Assembly (NCBI RefSeq): GCF_900116405.1
Contig: NZ_FPAQ01000001.1
Location: 82,293 to 146,292 of the forward strand
From: Halomonas saccharevitans
GTDB lineage: Bacteria > Pseudomonadota > Gammaproteobacteria > Pseudomonadales > Halomonadaceae
Direction of reading: 5' to 3'
Length of the DNA: 64,000 bases
Shown: positions 9,518-19,681 of the stretch, piece after piece
Layout of the letters: each line of letters starts with the position of its first letter
How positions within the stretch are numbered: position 1 is the stretch's first letter
Notes under the pieces: model-generated
The model's input: only the letters and a program-made list of their open reading frames with translations
Databases searched by the model: none
What the model was told of the DNA's origin: nothing
Translations under genes and position numbers: made by a program

Positions 9518-9569
9518 TTCTCGGGCATGATGTCGCTGGTGAATCATGATGGTTTTCAGGCGGCGGCGG

Positions 9570-10298
9570 TCAGAGGCGGAAATCCTGGCCCAGGTAGACG
9601 TCGCGGACGCGCTGATTGGCCAGTATCGCCTCGGCATCTCCCTCGGCGATGATCTGGCCGTCGCCGACGATGTACGCGGTGTCACAGATATCAAGGGTCT
9701 CGCGGACGTTGTGGTCGGTGATCAGCACGCCGATGTCGCGGGCCTTGAGCTGGCGGATGATGCCCTTGATCTCGCCTACCGAGATCGGGTCGACCCCGGC
9801 GAAGGGCTCGTCGAGCAGGATGAAAGCAGGCTCGGTGGCCAGCGCCCGGGCGATCTCGACCCGCCGCCGCTCCCCCCCGGAGAGGCTCATGCCGAGGTTG
9901 TCGCGGATGTGGGTCACGTGGAAGTCCTCGAGCAGCTCCTCGAGCCGGTGCTCGCGGCCACGTCGGTCGAGGTCGCGGCGGGTCTCGAGGATCGCCATGA
10001 TGTTGTCGGCGACCGACAGCTTGCGAAAGATCGAGGCTTCCTGGGGCAGGTAGCCGATGCCGGCCCGGGCACGTTCGTGCATGGCCGCCGTCGACAGGTC
10101 CCGCTCATCGATATGTACCGTGCCGGCATCGGCGCGCACCAGGCCGACGATCATGTAGAAGGAGGTGGTCTTGCCGGCCCCGTTGGGGCCGAGCAGGCCG
10201 ACGATCCGGCCCTGCTCGATGGAGAGGCTGATGTCCTGCACCACCCGGCGCCGCTTGTAGCTCTTGGCCAGGTGTTCGGCCCTCAGGGTCTTCATCAC
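9570..10298 (-). CDS. lptB: LPS export ABC transporter ATPase LptB
   Basis: This 242-residue ABC ATPase has Walker [10 protein letters not shown], signature [15 protein letters not shown] and Walker [14 protein letters not shown]. LptB dimers power LptFG to extract LPS from the inner membrane and push it along LptC-LptA to LptDE. It overlaps lptA by 4 bases and follows kdsD-kdsC-lptC-lptA, the conserved LPS cluster upstream of rpoN. The length equals the E. coli enzyme (241). The LPS-specific context distinguishes it from branched-chain amino-acid ATPases, which look similar. Confidence 0.97.
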   Translation of the reverse strand: MMKTLRAEHLAKSYKRRRVVQDISLSIEQGRIVGLLGPNGAGKTTSFYMIVGLVRADAGTVHIDERDLSTAAMHERARAGIGYLPQEASIFRKLSVADNIMAILETRRDLDRRGREHRLEELLEDFHVTHIRDNLGMSLSGGERRRVEIARALATEPAFILLDEPFAGVDPISVGEIKGIIRQLKARDIGVLITDHNVRETLDICDTAYIVGDGQIIAEGDAEAILANQRVRDVYLGQDFRL

Positions 10299-10825
10299 GG
10301 ACCGTCCTGCTGTTCGGGTTCGAGGGTCATCCGCACCCGCTGGCGCTCCTCGACGCCCTGCGCGTCGGAGCGCGCCTGGACGACGCGGCGATCGAGGAAG
10401 TATTCGAGGTAGCCGCCGTCGAAGGTGTCGCCGCCCTGGTGAAGCTCGGCACGGTCGATCAATTCGATGCGCCGCTCGGCGACATGATAGACGACGGTAC
10501 GCCCCCAGCCGCGCACCATGGGCTCATCCGGGGCGGGCTGCTGCTCGATGTAGGCGCGCTCGCCGGTGGCGGTGGCGAGCGTGAGCTGGCCCTGGTCGTT
10601 GCGGCGGATCTCCACCCGTGCGCCGGTCAGCTGCATGCTGCCCTGCTGGATCTCCACGTCGCCAGTGTAGACGGCGGTGCCCGCGCGGTCGTCGAGGTCC
10701 AGGCGGTCGGCCTCGACCTGGATCGGGGCGCTGGCATCACCCTCCAGGGCCAGGGCCGGAGCGCTGCCGAGCAGCAGGCCAATGACGCCGAAGGTCAGCA
10801 GGGGGGCGAAGGGAGTTCGCATCAT
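10295..10825 (-). CDS. lptA: LPS transport periplasmic protein LptA
   Basis: This 176-residue OstA/LptA-fold protein begins with a cleavable signal peptide ending near [10 protein letters not shown] (around residues 26-28). The mature part, beginning [20 protein letters not shown], is the beta-jellyroll that stacks head to tail to bridge the periplasm. The start overlaps the lptC stop and the end overlaps lptB, indicating one operon. Confidence 0.96.
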   Translation of the reverse strand: MMRTPFAPLLTFGVIGLLLGSAPALALEGDASAPIQVEADRLDLDDRAGTAVYTGDVEIQQGSMQLTGARVEIRRNDQGQLTLATATGERAYIEQQPAPDEPMVRGWGRTVVYHVAERRIELIDRAELHQGGDTFDGGYLEYFLDRRVVQARSDAQGVEERQRVRMTLEPEQQDGP

Positions 10826-11406
10826 GACTCGGGATCCTCGCGGGTGTCGGGCGGATGGTGTCCGCGCACATTGTCGGTCAGTCGCGCGCGGTTGTCATGG
10901 ATCCAGGCGTCGAAGCGTTCGCCGCGCATCCGCTGGGGGGGCTGGCGCAGCATCGCCGGGGTCTCGCTCCAGGCATGGCCGCTGTCGGCGTCGAAGTGCA
11001 GGATCTCGGTGTCCAGCTGCCAGCGCTCCGCCGGGGCCAGCAGGCGCGCGTCACCGGTCAGGGTCAGCGGGTTGCCTCCCGCGCCCAGGGTGCCGTGGTC
11101 GCCATTGGCCAGCCAGACCCGGCCCGCGGCGTCGACCAGGCGCGCGTCGGGTTGCTCGAGGCGGGTGACGTCGTCGTGGGGGGTATGGGTCAGGCGCGGC
11201 GTGTCCAGGCGCTGGTGAGGCTCGCCCGTGGCATCGAAGCGCGTCAGCCGGGCGTCCTTGAGGTAGTAGTCGGGCTCGCCGGAGACGTCTCCCGGTACCG
11301 GGCCGGGAGCCGGTGCGTCCTGCAGGTCGAGCAGCGCCAGCCCGCCGCCCAGGGCGAGCAGCAGCAGCAGAAGCCCGGTGCGAAAGCCGGGGCGCGGCAG
11401 GCCCAT
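10822..11406 (-). CDS. lptC: LPS export protein LptC
   Basis: This 194-residue bitopic inner-membrane protein has one N-terminal transmembrane helix (TGLLLLLLALGGGLALLDL) followed by a periplasmic jellyroll containing YYLKDARLTRFDATGEPHQR, the LptC family core. It docks on LptBFG and hands LPS to LptA. It lies 3 bp after kdsC and overlaps lptA. Confidence 0.95.
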   Translation of the reverse strand: MGLPRPGFRTGLLLLLLALGGGLALLDLQDAPAPGPVPGDVSGEPDYYLKDARLTRFDATGEPHQRLDTPRLTHTPHDDVTRLEQPDARLVDAAGRVWLANGDHGTLGAGGNPLTLTGDARLLAPAERWQLDTEILHFDADSGHAWSETPAMLRQPPQRMRGERFDAWIHDNRARLTDNVRGHHPPDTREDPES

Positions 11407-11409
11407 GGC

Positions 11410-11982
11410 TCAGCTCACGCCGTGGAGGTAGGTATCGAGCACGGCGTCCCAGTGCCCCTGGGCCTGCAGCAGGGTGTCGCAGATCTCGCGCACCGCGCCG
11501 TGGCCGCCCTCGGCCTCGGTGACCCAGTCGGCCTGGTCGCGGATATAGAGCGGCGCGCCGGGCACGCTGATGCCGACCCCGGCACGGCGAATGGCGGCCA
11601 TGTCGGGCATGTCGTCACCGCAGTAGGCGACCTGCTCGAGTTCCAGCTCCAGGTGGGCGCACAGCTCGCGCAGCACGTTGAGCTTCTTCTCGGCGCCCTG
11701 GAAGACGTGCTGGATGCCCAGCGCGGCGGCGCGGCGGCTGACCATCGGCGAGTCGCGTCCGGTGATCAGGGCCACCACGATCCCGGCGCGCTGCACGAGC
11801 TTGATGCCGTGGCCGTCGAGGGTATGGAAGGCCTTGATCTCGACGCCATCGGCCTGGAAGTACAGACGCCCGTCGGTGAGCACGCCGTCCACGTCCATGG
11901 CCAGCAGGCGGACATGGCGCAGGCGGTCGACCAGCTGGCCGTCGTTGAGGGGGCGGTGTGGCTGGGGTGGGACGAGGCTCAT
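11410..11982 (-). CDS. kdsC: 3-deoxy-D-manno-octulosonate 8-phosphate phosphatase KdsC
   Basis: This 190-residue C0-type HAD phosphatase has the nucleophile motif DVDGVLTDG, with Asp30 and Asp32, and the late motif YCGDDMPDM. It hydrolyses Kdo-8-phosphate to Kdo for LPS inner-core synthesis in the cytoplasm and normally works as a tetramer. It lies directly between kdsD and lptC, which fixes the pathway. Confidence 0.96.
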   Translation of the reverse strand: MSLVPPQPHRPLNDGQLVDRLRHVRLLAMDVDGVLTDGRLYFQADGVEIKAFHTLDGHGIKLVQRAGIVVALITGRDSPMVSRRAAALGIQHVFQGAEKKLNVLRELCAHLELELEQVAYCGDDMPDMAAIRRAGVGISVPGAPLYIRDQADWVTEAEGGHGAVREICDTLLQAQGHWDAVLDTYLHGVS

Positions 11983-12027
11983 GGTGTCTCCGGTCGAGGG
12001 TCGGCGGTAGCGGATGGTCGCAAGGGA

Positions 12028-13023
12028 TCAGATGACGCCGCTGGCGAGCAGGTCGTGCATGTGCAGGGCGCCGATCGGGCGGCCGTCGGCGTCGACCACG
12101 GCCAGCGCCGAGATGCGCCCGTCCTCCATCAGGCGCACCGCTTCGGCGGCCAGGGTGTCGGGGGCGATGCGCTTGCCGGGGCGGGTCATGACGTCATCGA
12201 CGGTGAGCCCTGAGAGGTCGCTGTGCTGATCGAGGGTGCGGCGCAGGTCGCCGTCGGTGTAGACCCCGGCCAGGCGGCCATCCTCGCCGACCACGCAGGT
12301 GAAGCCCAGGCCCTGGCGGGTGATCTCTAGCAGGGCGTCACGCAGCGGGCTGCCCAGCGGCACCGCGGGCAGCCGGTGGCCCTGGTGCATCAGGTCGGCG
12401 ACCCGCAGCAGCAGGCGCTTGCCGAGGCTGCCGCCGGGGTGGGAGAGGGCGAAGTCCTCGGCGGTGAAGCCGCGTGACTCGAGCAGCGCCACGGCCAGGG
12501 CATCGCCCAGCGCGAGGGCGGCGGTGGTCGACGAGGTCGGCGCCAGGTCCAGCGGGCAGGCCTCGCGTTCGACGCCGGCGTCCAGATGAGCGTCGGCGTG
12601 GCGTCCAAGGGTCGAGTCGGGGCGACCGGTCATGCTGATCAGCGGCGTGCCCATGCGCTTGAGTAGAGGCAGCAGGGCGGTGACCTCGGCGGTCTCGCCG
12701 GAGTTGGAGAGCGCCAGCACCACGTCGCCGCGGGTGATCATGCCCAGGTCGCCGTGGCTGGCCTCGCCGGGATGCACGAAGAAGGCCGGCGTGCCGGTAC
12801 TCGCTAGCGTGGCGGCGATCTTGCCGGCGATATGGCCCGACTTGCCCATGCCGGTGACCACCACGCGGCCGCGGCAGGCGAGTATCAGCCGGCAGGCCTG
12901 GTCGAAGGCGTCGTCGAGGCGTTCGGCCAGGGCCGCCACGGCCTGCTGTTCCAGTTCCAGGGTGCGGCGGGCACTGTCGCGCAGGAGGGAGGTGCCGGCC
13001 GCGGAGGGTGTGTCGTTGGTCAT
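12028..13023 (-). CDS. kdsD: D-arabinose-5-phosphate isomerase KdsD
   Basis: This 331-residue protein has an N-terminal SIS sugar-isomerase domain (GKSGHIAGKIAATLASTGTP and FVHPGEASHGDLGM) and two C-terminal CBS domains. It converts ribulose-5-phosphate to arabinose-5-phosphate, the first committed precursor for Kdo. I place the start at the ATG at 13023 (MTNDTPSAAGTSLLRD), which gives the usual family length (E. coli 328). A TTG 12 codons earlier would extend it and has no better ribosome-binding site. Confidence 0.95.
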   Translation of the reverse strand: MTNDTPSAAGTSLLRDSARRTLELEQQAVAALAERLDDAFDQACRLILACRGRVVVTGMGKSGHIAGKIAATLASTGTPAFFVHPGEASHGDLGMITRGDVVLALSNSGETAEVTALLPLLKRMGTPLISMTGRPDSTLGRHADAHLDAGVEREACPLDLAPTSSTTAALALGDALAVALLESRGFTAEDFALSHPGGSLGKRLLLRVADLMHQGHRLPAVPLGSPLRDALLEITRQGLGFTCVVGEDGRLAGVYTDGDLRRTLDQHSDLSGLTVDDVMTRPGKRIAPDTLAAEAVRLMEDGRISALAVVDADGRPIGALHMHDLLASGVI

Positions 13024-13063
13024 GGCAGTGATTGTTGCCCGTTGTGAGGTTTCACTCAAGGGG

Positions 13064-14014
13064 TCAGGCCGCGGGGGAAAGGCCTGCGCTTCCCAGCCAG
13101 GTCAGATAGGCGAGGTAACAGAGCAGCAGCAGGGCCCCGGGCAGCCGTCCCAGCCGGCCGCGCCGATTCCACAGCAGCAGCGCGCCCAGCGCCAGGGTCA
13201 GCAGCAGCATTACCGGATAGTCGCGGGCGGCCGCGGCGGGGTCGGTGGCACCCGGCGCCAGCAGGGCGGGCACGGGCAGCACGGTCAGCATGTTGAAGAG
13301 GTTGGAGCCGATGACGTTGCCGATGGCCAGGTCGTGGTGGCGCTTCAGCGCGCTGGCGACGCAGGCGGCGAGCTCTGGCAGGCTGGTGCCGATGGCCACC
13401 ACGGTCAGGCCAATGGTGAGCTCGCTGATCCCGAGCCCGCGGGCCAGTTCGCTGGCGCCCCACACCAGCGCCCGAGAGCTGGCCACCATGATCACCAGGG
13501 TGCCGATCAGCCAGGCCAGGGCCTGGCCCAGCGGCATCCCGGGGATCTCGCCGCCGCTCTCGTCGTCCGGGGCGTCGGCGCGAAACAGCCACCACAGGCT
13601 GAACACCAGCAGCGCCAGCAGCAGCGCGCCGTCGAGGCGATCGAGATGGCCGTTGGCCAGCGCATAGCCGGCGAGGCCCGTGGCGCCGAGCAGCAGCGGC
13701 AGTTCGCGACGCACGATGGAGAAGCGTACCGGGATCGGCACCACCAGGGCGGTCACGCCCAGCACCAGGCCGATGTTGGCGATGTTGGAGCCCAGCGCGT
13801 TGCCGACGGCGAGGTCCGGCACCCCGTCCAGGGAGGCCATCACCGAGACCACGATCTCCGGCGCCGAGGTGCCCAGCGAGACGACGGTCATGCCGACCAG
13901 CAGGGTGCTCATGCCGGCCCGCCACGCGGTGGCGGCGGCGGCGCCGACGAAGCGGTCGGCGCTCCACAGCAGGCCGATGAAACCGAGCGACACGATCAGC
14001 AGGGGAACCAGCAT
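13064..14014 (-). CDS. yrbG: Calcium/sodium antiporter (YrbG family)
   Basis: This 316-residue CaCA-family membrane protein has about ten hydrophobic segments arranged as two inverted halves. Each half carries an alpha-repeat: GTSAPEIVVSVMASLDGVPD with GNALGSNIANIG, and GTSLPELAACVASALKRH with GNVIGSNLFNML. These acidic Ser/Thr-rich repeats bind the cations. It is the first gene of the kdsD-kdsC-lpt series, matching E. coli yrbG-kdsD-kdsC-lptC. It is divergent from mlaF. Confidence 0.93.
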   Translation of the reverse strand: MLVPLLIVSLGFIGLLWSADRFVGAAAATAWRAGMSTLLVGMTVVSLGTSAPEIVVSVMASLDGVPDLAVGNALGSNIANIGLVLGVTALVVPIPVRFSIVRRELPLLLGATGLAGYALANGHLDRLDGALLLALLVFSLWWLFRADAPDDESGGEIPGMPLGQALAWLIGTLVIMVASSRALVWGASELARGLGISELTIGLTVVAIGTSLPELAACVASALKRHHDLAIGNVIGSNLFNMLTVLPVPALLAPGATDPAAAARDYPVMLLLTLALGALLLWNRRGRLGRLPGALLLLCYLAYLTWLGSAGLSPAA

Positions 14015-14129
14015 GGCGAGATCCGAGCGGGGAATGAAGGGCGCACATTGAACATGGCGGGCCCCGGCGGTGCAAGGGCGCCGTCGGGGCGCTGGCGCGC
14101 CGGGGCAGGGTTAGGATACGATGTTCGAC

Positions 14130-14161
14130 AATTTTGCGAAGGACGCTAATTTTGCGAAGGA
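14130..14161. repeat. Two 14-bp direct repeats with 18-bp period before mlaF
   Basis: AATTTTGCGAAGGA occurs at 14130-14143 and again at 14148-14161. The second copy supplies the GAAGGA that acts as ribosome-binding site for the chosen mlaF start. If translation began at the in-frame ATG at 14121, the repeats would encode a duplicated Asn-Phe-Ala-Lys hexapeptide unit. The local base composition is A/T-richer than the flanks. Confidence 0.6.
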
Positions 14162-14171
14162 AGCTGACGAA

Positions 14172-14984
14172 ATGACGGACTCCCCCTTCGTGGAGGTGGA
14201 GCGCCTGCACTTCTCCCGCGGCGAGAAGGAGATTTTCCGTGGCGTCGACCTGGCCATTCCGCGAGGGCGGATCACCGCCATCATGGGGCCCAGCGGCACC
14301 GGCAAGACCACGCTGCTCAAGATGATCGGCGGCCAGCTCACTCCCGACGCCGGTCGCGTGCGCATCGACGGCCAGGACGTCCATGCGCTGTCGCGCCGGG
14401 ACCTGTTCGGCCTGCGCCGGCGGATGGGCATGCTCTTCCAGAGCGGGGCGCTGTTCTCGGACCTGGATGTCTACGAGAACGTGGCCTTCCCGCTGCGGGT
14501 GCATACCGACCTGCCCGAGGCGATGGTCCGCGACGTGGTGCTGATGAAGCTCCAGGCAGTGGGGCTACGCGGTGCTCGCGGGCTGATGCCTTCGGAGCTC
14601 TCCGGCGGCATGGCGCGGCGCGTGGCGCTGGCCCGGGCGATCGCCCTGGACCCGGAGCTGATCCTCTACGACGAGCCCTTCGCGGGGCAGGACCCGATCT
14701 CCATGGGCGTGCTGGTGCAGCTGATCAAGCGCCTCAACGATGCGCTGGGGCTGACGGCGGTGGTGGTCTCACACGATATCAAGGAGACACTGAGCATCGC
14801 CGACTACGTCTACGTGATCTCCGACGGCCAGGTGATGGCCCACGGCACCCCGGCGAGCCTCGACGCGGATCGCGACCCGCGGGTCAGTCAGTTCATGCAC
14901 GGCGAGCCGGACGGACCGGTGCCGTTCCACTACCCGGCGATGGACTTCCACGCCGATATCCTGGGCAGCGGAGGGCCGCAATGA
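14172..14984 (+). CDS. mlaF: Phospholipid ABC transporter ATP-binding protein MlaF
   Basis: This 270-residue ABC ATPase begins [20 protein letters not shown], with Walker [10 protein letters not shown], signature [15 protein letters not shown] and Walker [14 protein letters not shown]. It energises the MlaFEDB complex, which moves phospholipids between inner membrane and the periplasmic carrier MlaC to keep outer-membrane asymmetry. An alternative in-frame ATG at 14121 would add 17 residues containing a duplicated hexapeptide. I prefer 14172 because its length matches E. coli MlaF (269) and GAAGGA lies 10 nt upstream. It heads mlaFEDCB and overlaps mlaE by 4 bases. Confidence 0.96.
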   Translation: MTDSPFVEVERLHFSRGEKEIFRGVDLAIPRGRITAIMGPSGTGKTTLLKMIGGQLTPDAGRVRIDGQDVHALSRRDLFGLRRRMGMLFQSGALFSDLDVYENVAFPLRVHTDLPEAMVRDVVLMKLQAVGLRGARGLMPSELSGGMARRVALARAIALDPELILYDEPFAGQDPISMGVLVQLIKRLNDALGLTAVVVSHDIKETLSIADYVYVISDGQVMAHGTPASLDADRDPRVSQFMHGEPDGPVPFHYPAMDFHADILGSGGPQ

Positions 14985-15763
14985 TCGAGCGAATTCGCCG
15001 CCTGGGACATCGCGGCTGCGAGGTGATGGAATCCCTGGGGCGGGCCGGGATCTTCCTCGGCCAGTCGGCGGTGGGGGTGCCGAGCCGCGAGGGGCTGCGC
15101 CTGTGGGTCAGCCAGATGCACTTCGTCGGCGTGATGTCGCTGGCCATCGTGCTGGTCTCGGGACTTTTCATCGGCATGGTGCTGGCCCTGCAGGGCTACA
15201 CCATCCTGGTCGACTTCGGGGCCGAACAGGCGCTGGGCCAGATGGTGGCGCTTTCGCTGTTGCGCGAGCTGGGCCCGGTGGTAGCGGCGCTGCTCTTCGC
15301 CGGGCGAGCCGGCTCCGCCCTGACCGCCGAGATCGGCCTGATGAAGGCCACCGAGCAGCTGACCAGCATGGAGATGATCGGCGTCGATCCGCTGCGTCGC
15401 ATTATCGCCCCGCGCCTGTGGGCCGGCTTCGTGGCCCTGCCGCTGCTGACCATCGGCTTCAGCGTGGTGGGGGTGTGGGGCGGCCAGCTGGTCGGCGTCG
15501 AGTGGCTGGGGGTGTTCGAGGGCTCCTACTGGGGGAACATGCAGGCCAGCGTCGAGTTCGTCGACGACGTCGTCAACGGCCTGATCAAGAGCCTGGTGTT
15601 TGCCCTGGTGGTGACCTGGATCGCGGTCTTCCAGGGCTACGACCTGATTCCCACCTCGGAAGGCATCTCGCGTGCCACCACCCGCACGGTGGTCTATTCC
15701 TCTCTGGCGGTCCTGGGCCTGGATTTCGTGCTCACCGCCCTGATGTTCGGAGAGCTTTCCTGA
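14981..15763 (+). CDS. mlaE: Phospholipid ABC transporter permease MlaE
   Basis: This 260-residue integral membrane protein has the MlaE/YrbE permease fold, with hydrophobic helices and the conserved [20 protein letters not shown] region, which contacts MlaF, and [20 protein letters not shown]. It forms the transmembrane core of MlaFEDB. It is translationally coupled to mlaF and followed 16 bp later by mlaD. Confidence 0.96.
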   Translation: MIERIRRLGHRGCEVMESLGRAGIFLGQSAVGVPSREGLRLWVSQMHFVGVMSLAIVLVSGLFIGMVLALQGYTILVDFGAEQALGQMVALSLLRELGPVVAALLFAGRAGSALTAEIGLMKATEQLTSMEMIGVDPLRRIIAPRLWAGFVALPLLTIGFSVVGVWGGQLVGVEWLGVFEGSYWGNMQASVEFVDDVVNGLIKSLVFALVVTWIAVFQGYDLIPTSEGISRATTRTVVYSSLAVLGLDFVLTALMFGELS

Positions 15764-15779
15764 TGTTCGGAGCAAACGG

Positions 15780-16244
15780 ATGAAGCGCAGCAAGACGATG
15801 GAGCTCGGGGTCGGCCTGTTCATGCTGGCCGGTATCCTGGGCCTGGTGTTCCTGGGGCTGCGCGTCAGCGGACTCAGCCTGAGCGTGCCCAGCGAGACCT
15901 TTCGGCTCGAGGCCAACTTCGCCAATATCGGCGGCCTGAAGCCGCGTGCCCGGGTCACCATGGCCGGGGTCACCGTGGGGCGGGTCGAGAGCATCGAACT
16001 GGATACCGACTGGTACGATGCGCGGGTGGTGATGGAGCTCGATGGCGACCTCGAGGGACAGTTGCCCGAGGACAGCACCGCCGCCATCCTCACCGCGGGC
16101 CTGCTGGGTGAGCAGTACGTCGGCCTCTCGGTGGGCGGCGCCCCCGAGACCCTCGGCGACGGCGACACCCTGCGCGACACCCAATCGGCCCTGGTGCTGG
16201 AGGAACTCATCCAGCAGTTCGTGACCAGCATGGTCAAGGAGTAA
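15780..16244 (+). CDS. mlaD: Outer-membrane lipid asymmetry protein MlaD (MCE domain)
   Basis: This 154-residue protein has one N-terminal transmembrane segment (LGVGLFMLAGILGLVFLGL) followed by a single MCE domain (FANIGGLKPRARVTMAGVTV and AGLLGEQYVGLSVGG). The hexameric MCE ring sits on the periplasmic face of MlaFE and forms the lipid channel to MlaC. It is somewhat shorter than E. coli MlaD (183), lacking most of the C-terminal tail. Confidence 0.95.
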   Translation: MKRSKTMELGVGLFMLAGILGLVFLGLRVSGLSLSVPSETFRLEANFANIGGLKPRARVTMAGVTVGRVESIELDTDWYDARVVMELDGDLEGQLPEDSTAAILTAGLLGEQYVGLSVGGAPETLGDGDTLRDTQSALVLEELIQQFVTSMVKE

Positions 16245-16248
16245 CGAC

Positions 16249-16899
16249 ATGAAGACGATTCCCCTGCGCGCCCTGTTCCTCGGGCTCGGCCTGCTGCTGG
16301 CGGCCCTGCCGCTGATGGCCGCCCAGACCGATCAGCGCCCCGAGCAGATGATCCGCGACAGCATCGACGACCTGATGACCCGCATCGAGGGGCGCGAGGC
16401 GTACTTCGCCGATCACCTCGATGAGCTCGAGGCCATCGTCGACGACAGCCTCGAGGACGTGGCCGACTTCCGCTACATCGGCGCCAGCGTGATGGGCCGC
16501 TACTTCGGCAACGCCACCCCGCAGCAGCGCTCGCGCTTCGTCGAGACCTTCCGCAAGACGCTGATCGACACCTACGCCAAGGGGCTGGTGACCTTCGACT
16601 ACCGCGAGATCCGCGTGCTCGACAACCAGCAGGCCTCGCGGTACGAGGACCAGGCCAGCGTGGCCATGGAGGTGGTGGCCAACGACGGCACCGTCTACCC
16701 GGTCAGCTACTCGCTGCGCCTCGACGACGGCCAGTGGAAGGTGGTCAACGTGATCGTCAACGGCATCAACCTCGGGCTGACCTTCCGCAACCAGTTCGAC
16801 CAGGCCATGCGCGACCACGGCCGCGACTATGACGCGGTGATCGACGGCTGGTCGCCCGACCTCGCCGTCGAGGAGCTGGAAGAGGGCGGCAGCGCGTGA
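16249..16899 (+). CDS. mlaC: Periplasmic phospholipid-binding protein MlaC
   Basis: This 216-residue protein has a signal peptide (hydrophobic FLGLGLLLAALPLMA, cleavage near residue 24) and a Tol_Tol_Ttg2/MlaC domain with RYIGASVMGRYFGNATPQQR and VIVNGINLGLTFRNQF. It ferries single phospholipids between the outer-membrane MlaA-porin complex and MlaFEDB. Its stop overlaps the GTG start of mlaB. Confidence 0.95.
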   Translation: MKTIPLRALFLGLGLLLAALPLMAAQTDQRPEQMIRDSIDDLMTRIEGREAYFADHLDELEAIVDDSLEDVADFRYIGASVMGRYFGNATPQQRSRFVETFRKTLIDTYAKGLVTFDYREIRVLDNQQASRYEDQASVAMEVVANDGTVYPVSYSLRLDDGQWKVVNVIVNGINLGLTFRNQFDQAMRDHGRDYDAVIDGWSPDLAVEELEEGGSA

Positions 16900-17234
16900 G
16901 CCTGCTGCTGGAGCGGCACGGCTCCCGCCTGGAGGCCGATGAACGGCGTCTGGCGGTGACCGGGGAGGTCGGCTTCGGGGTGGCCTCGGCGCTGGCCCAG
17001 GCCGGCCGTGACTGGCTGGCGGCCCGGCCGGCGGGCAGCGAGGTGACCTTCGACCTGAGCGGGGTCGGCCGCGTCAGCAGCGCGGCGCTCAGCGTGCTGC
17101 TGGAGTGGACGCGCCGGGCCCGCCGGGCGGGGGTGCACGTCGCCTGCGTGCGCCTCTCGCCACCGCTGGAGCGCCTGACCCGGGTCGCCGGGCTCGACAC
17201 CCTGCTGCCCCTGGGAAGCGTCGAGCCCGCCTGA
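16896..17234 (+). CDS. mlaB: STAS-domain protein MlaB
   Basis: This 112-residue protein starts at a GTG overlapping the mlaC stop (GTGA). It has a STAS fold containing VTFDLSGVGRVSSAALSVLL, where the Ser-Ser stretch corresponds to the anti-sigma-antagonist phosphosite region. In the Mla system MlaB binds MlaF and is needed for ATPase activity. Its assignment rests mainly on the fold and on its position as fifth gene of mlaFEDCB. Confidence 0.92.
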   Translation: MSLLLERHGSRLEADERRLAVTGEVGFGVASALAQAGRDWLAARPAGSEVTFDLSGVGRVSSAALSVLLEWTRRARRAGVHVACVRLSPPLERLTRVAGLDTLLPLGSVEPA

Positions 17235-17301
17235 CGGCGGCCCGCGTCCTCCCCATCGCCAAGCGCGGTGCTTTTCTTTACCATGTTCTGCCATGACTGG
17301 A

Positions 17302-17334
17302 CGCCCCCGCCGGCCCTTGCGGGCCCGGCGGGCG
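17302..17334 (+). terminator. GC-rich hairpin downstream of mlaB
   Basis: CGCCCCCGCCGGCCC and GGGCCCGGCGGGCG pair around a TTGC loop in the 140-bp gap between mlaB and ibaG. A T-rich stretch lies before rather than after it, so this may be an attenuator or a Rho-dependent end rather than a classic terminator. Confidence 0.35.
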
Positions 17335-17374
17335 TGTCCGCGACGAATCGATGAACCACAGGAGTGCCGGTTCC

Positions 17375-17629
17375 ATGCAACCCAGTGACGTCAAGGCGCT
17401 GCTCGAGAACCGACTCGACGGCTGCGAGTTTCACATCCAGGGCGAAGGCTGCAATTTTCAGGTGATCGCCGTCGGCGAGGTCTTCGAGGGCCTCTCGCCG
17501 GTCAAGCGCCAGCAGATGATCTATGGCGCCCTGACCGAGGAGATCGCCTCCGGCGCCCTGCATGCGGTGAGCATCAAGACCTATACGCCACAGCAGTGGC
17601 AGGCGGCCACCGACCAGCAGGGGGCCTGA
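17375..17629 (+). CDS. ibaG: BolA family protein IbaG
   Basis: This 84-residue BolA-like protein begins MQPSDVKALLENRLDGCEFH and contains FEGLSPVKRQQMIYGALTEE, a BolA helix-turn-helix-like region. BolA proteins of this class bind [2Fe-2S] clusters with monothiol glutaredoxins; IbaG has been linked to acid stress and envelope functions. An earlier ATG at 17351 exists, but AGGAG precedes 17375 and the resulting length equals E. coli IbaG. ibaG upstream of murA is a conserved pair. Confidence 0.93.
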   Translation: MQPSDVKALLENRLDGCEFHIQGEGCNFQVIAVGEVFEGLSPVKRQQMIYGALTEEIASGALHAVSIKTYTPQQWQAATDQQGA

Positions 17630-18904
<1,275 letters not shown>

Positions 18905-18924
18905 GCCGACAACAGGCGAGACCC

Positions 18925-19587
18925 ATGAGCAAGCAACTGATCCTGGCCCTCTCCAAGGGCCGTATTCTCGACGAGACCCTGCCCCTGCTGGCCGATGCCG
19001 GGATCACCCCGGCCGAGGACCTGGGCAAGAGCCGCAAGCTGCTGTTCGACACCAATCTGCCGGACGTCAAGCTGGTGGTGATCCGGGCCACCGACGTGCC
19101 GACCTACGTGCAGCTCGGCGCGGCGGATCTCGGGGTGGCCGGCAAGGACGTGCTGCTCGAGCATGGCGTCGAGGGGCTCTATGAACCGCTCGACCTGGAG
19201 ATCGCCCGTTGCAAGCTGATGACCGCCGGCATCACCGGCGCCGAGCCGGCTCGGGCGCGGCGCCGGGTGGCCACCAAGTTCGTCAACGTGGCGCGCCGCT
19301 ACTACGCCGAGCAGGGCATCCAGGCCGAGGTGATCAAACTCTATGGCGCCATGGAGCTGGCGCCATTGATGAACCTGGCCGACGAGATCGTCGATATCGT
19401 CGATACCGGCAACACCCTGCGCGCCAACGGCATGGAGCCCCGCGAGCTGATCGCCCCGGTCAGTACCCGGCTGGTGGTCAACAAGGCCGCGATGACCATG
19501 AAGCACGCCCGGCTCAAGCCGCTGCTCGCCCGCCTCAACGAGGCCGTGGCGGCGCGTCGCGACGACGCGCCGCTGTCGGCGTCGTAG
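18925..19587 (+). CDS. hisG: ATP phosphoribosyltransferase HisG, short form
   Basis: This 220-residue catalytic subunit of ATP phosphoribosyltransferase, the first step of histidine synthesis, begins [20 protein letters not shown]. It carries the PRPP-binding region [17 protein letters not shown]. It lacks the roughly 80-residue C-terminal regulatory ACT-like domain of long-form HisG, so by family knowledge it needs the HisZ regulatory subunit, which is not in this window. The open frame continues far upstream, but that is a shadow of murA; the ATG at 18925 follows GGCGAG and gives the family N-terminus. Confidence 0.96.
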   Translation: MSKQLILALSKGRILDETLPLLADAGITPAEDLGKSRKLLFDTNLPDVKLVVIRATDVPTYVQLGAADLGVAGKDVLLEHGVEGLYEPLDLEIARCKLMTAGITGAEPARARRRVATKFVNVARRYYAEQGIQAEVIKLYGAMELAPLMNLADEIVDIVDTGNTLRANGMEPRELIAPVSTRLVVNKAAMTMKHARLKPLLARLNEAVAARRDDAPLSAS

Positions 19588-19599
19588 CCCGCCGGCCCG

Positions 19600-19634
19600 G
19601 CCCGCGGCGAACCGCCGCGGGCGCCCCGTTTCTT
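19600..19634 (+). terminator. Strong hairpin between hisG and hisD
   Basis: GCCCGCGGCG (19600-19609) and CGCCGCGGGC (19613-19622) form a perfect 10-bp stem with an AAC loop, followed by GCCCCGTTTCTT. The T-tract is short and displaced, so it may attenuate rather than fully stop transcription into hisD. Confidence 0.5.
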
Positions 19635-19681
19635 GCGATCACCCCGATGCGACGAACCTTGATGCGAGAGGAAGCCTTCTC

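Noticed and set aside
10855..12213. A 452-codon plus-strand frame across lptC, kdsC and kdsD
   Set aside because: Antisense shadow of three well-defined genes, without a family resemblance.
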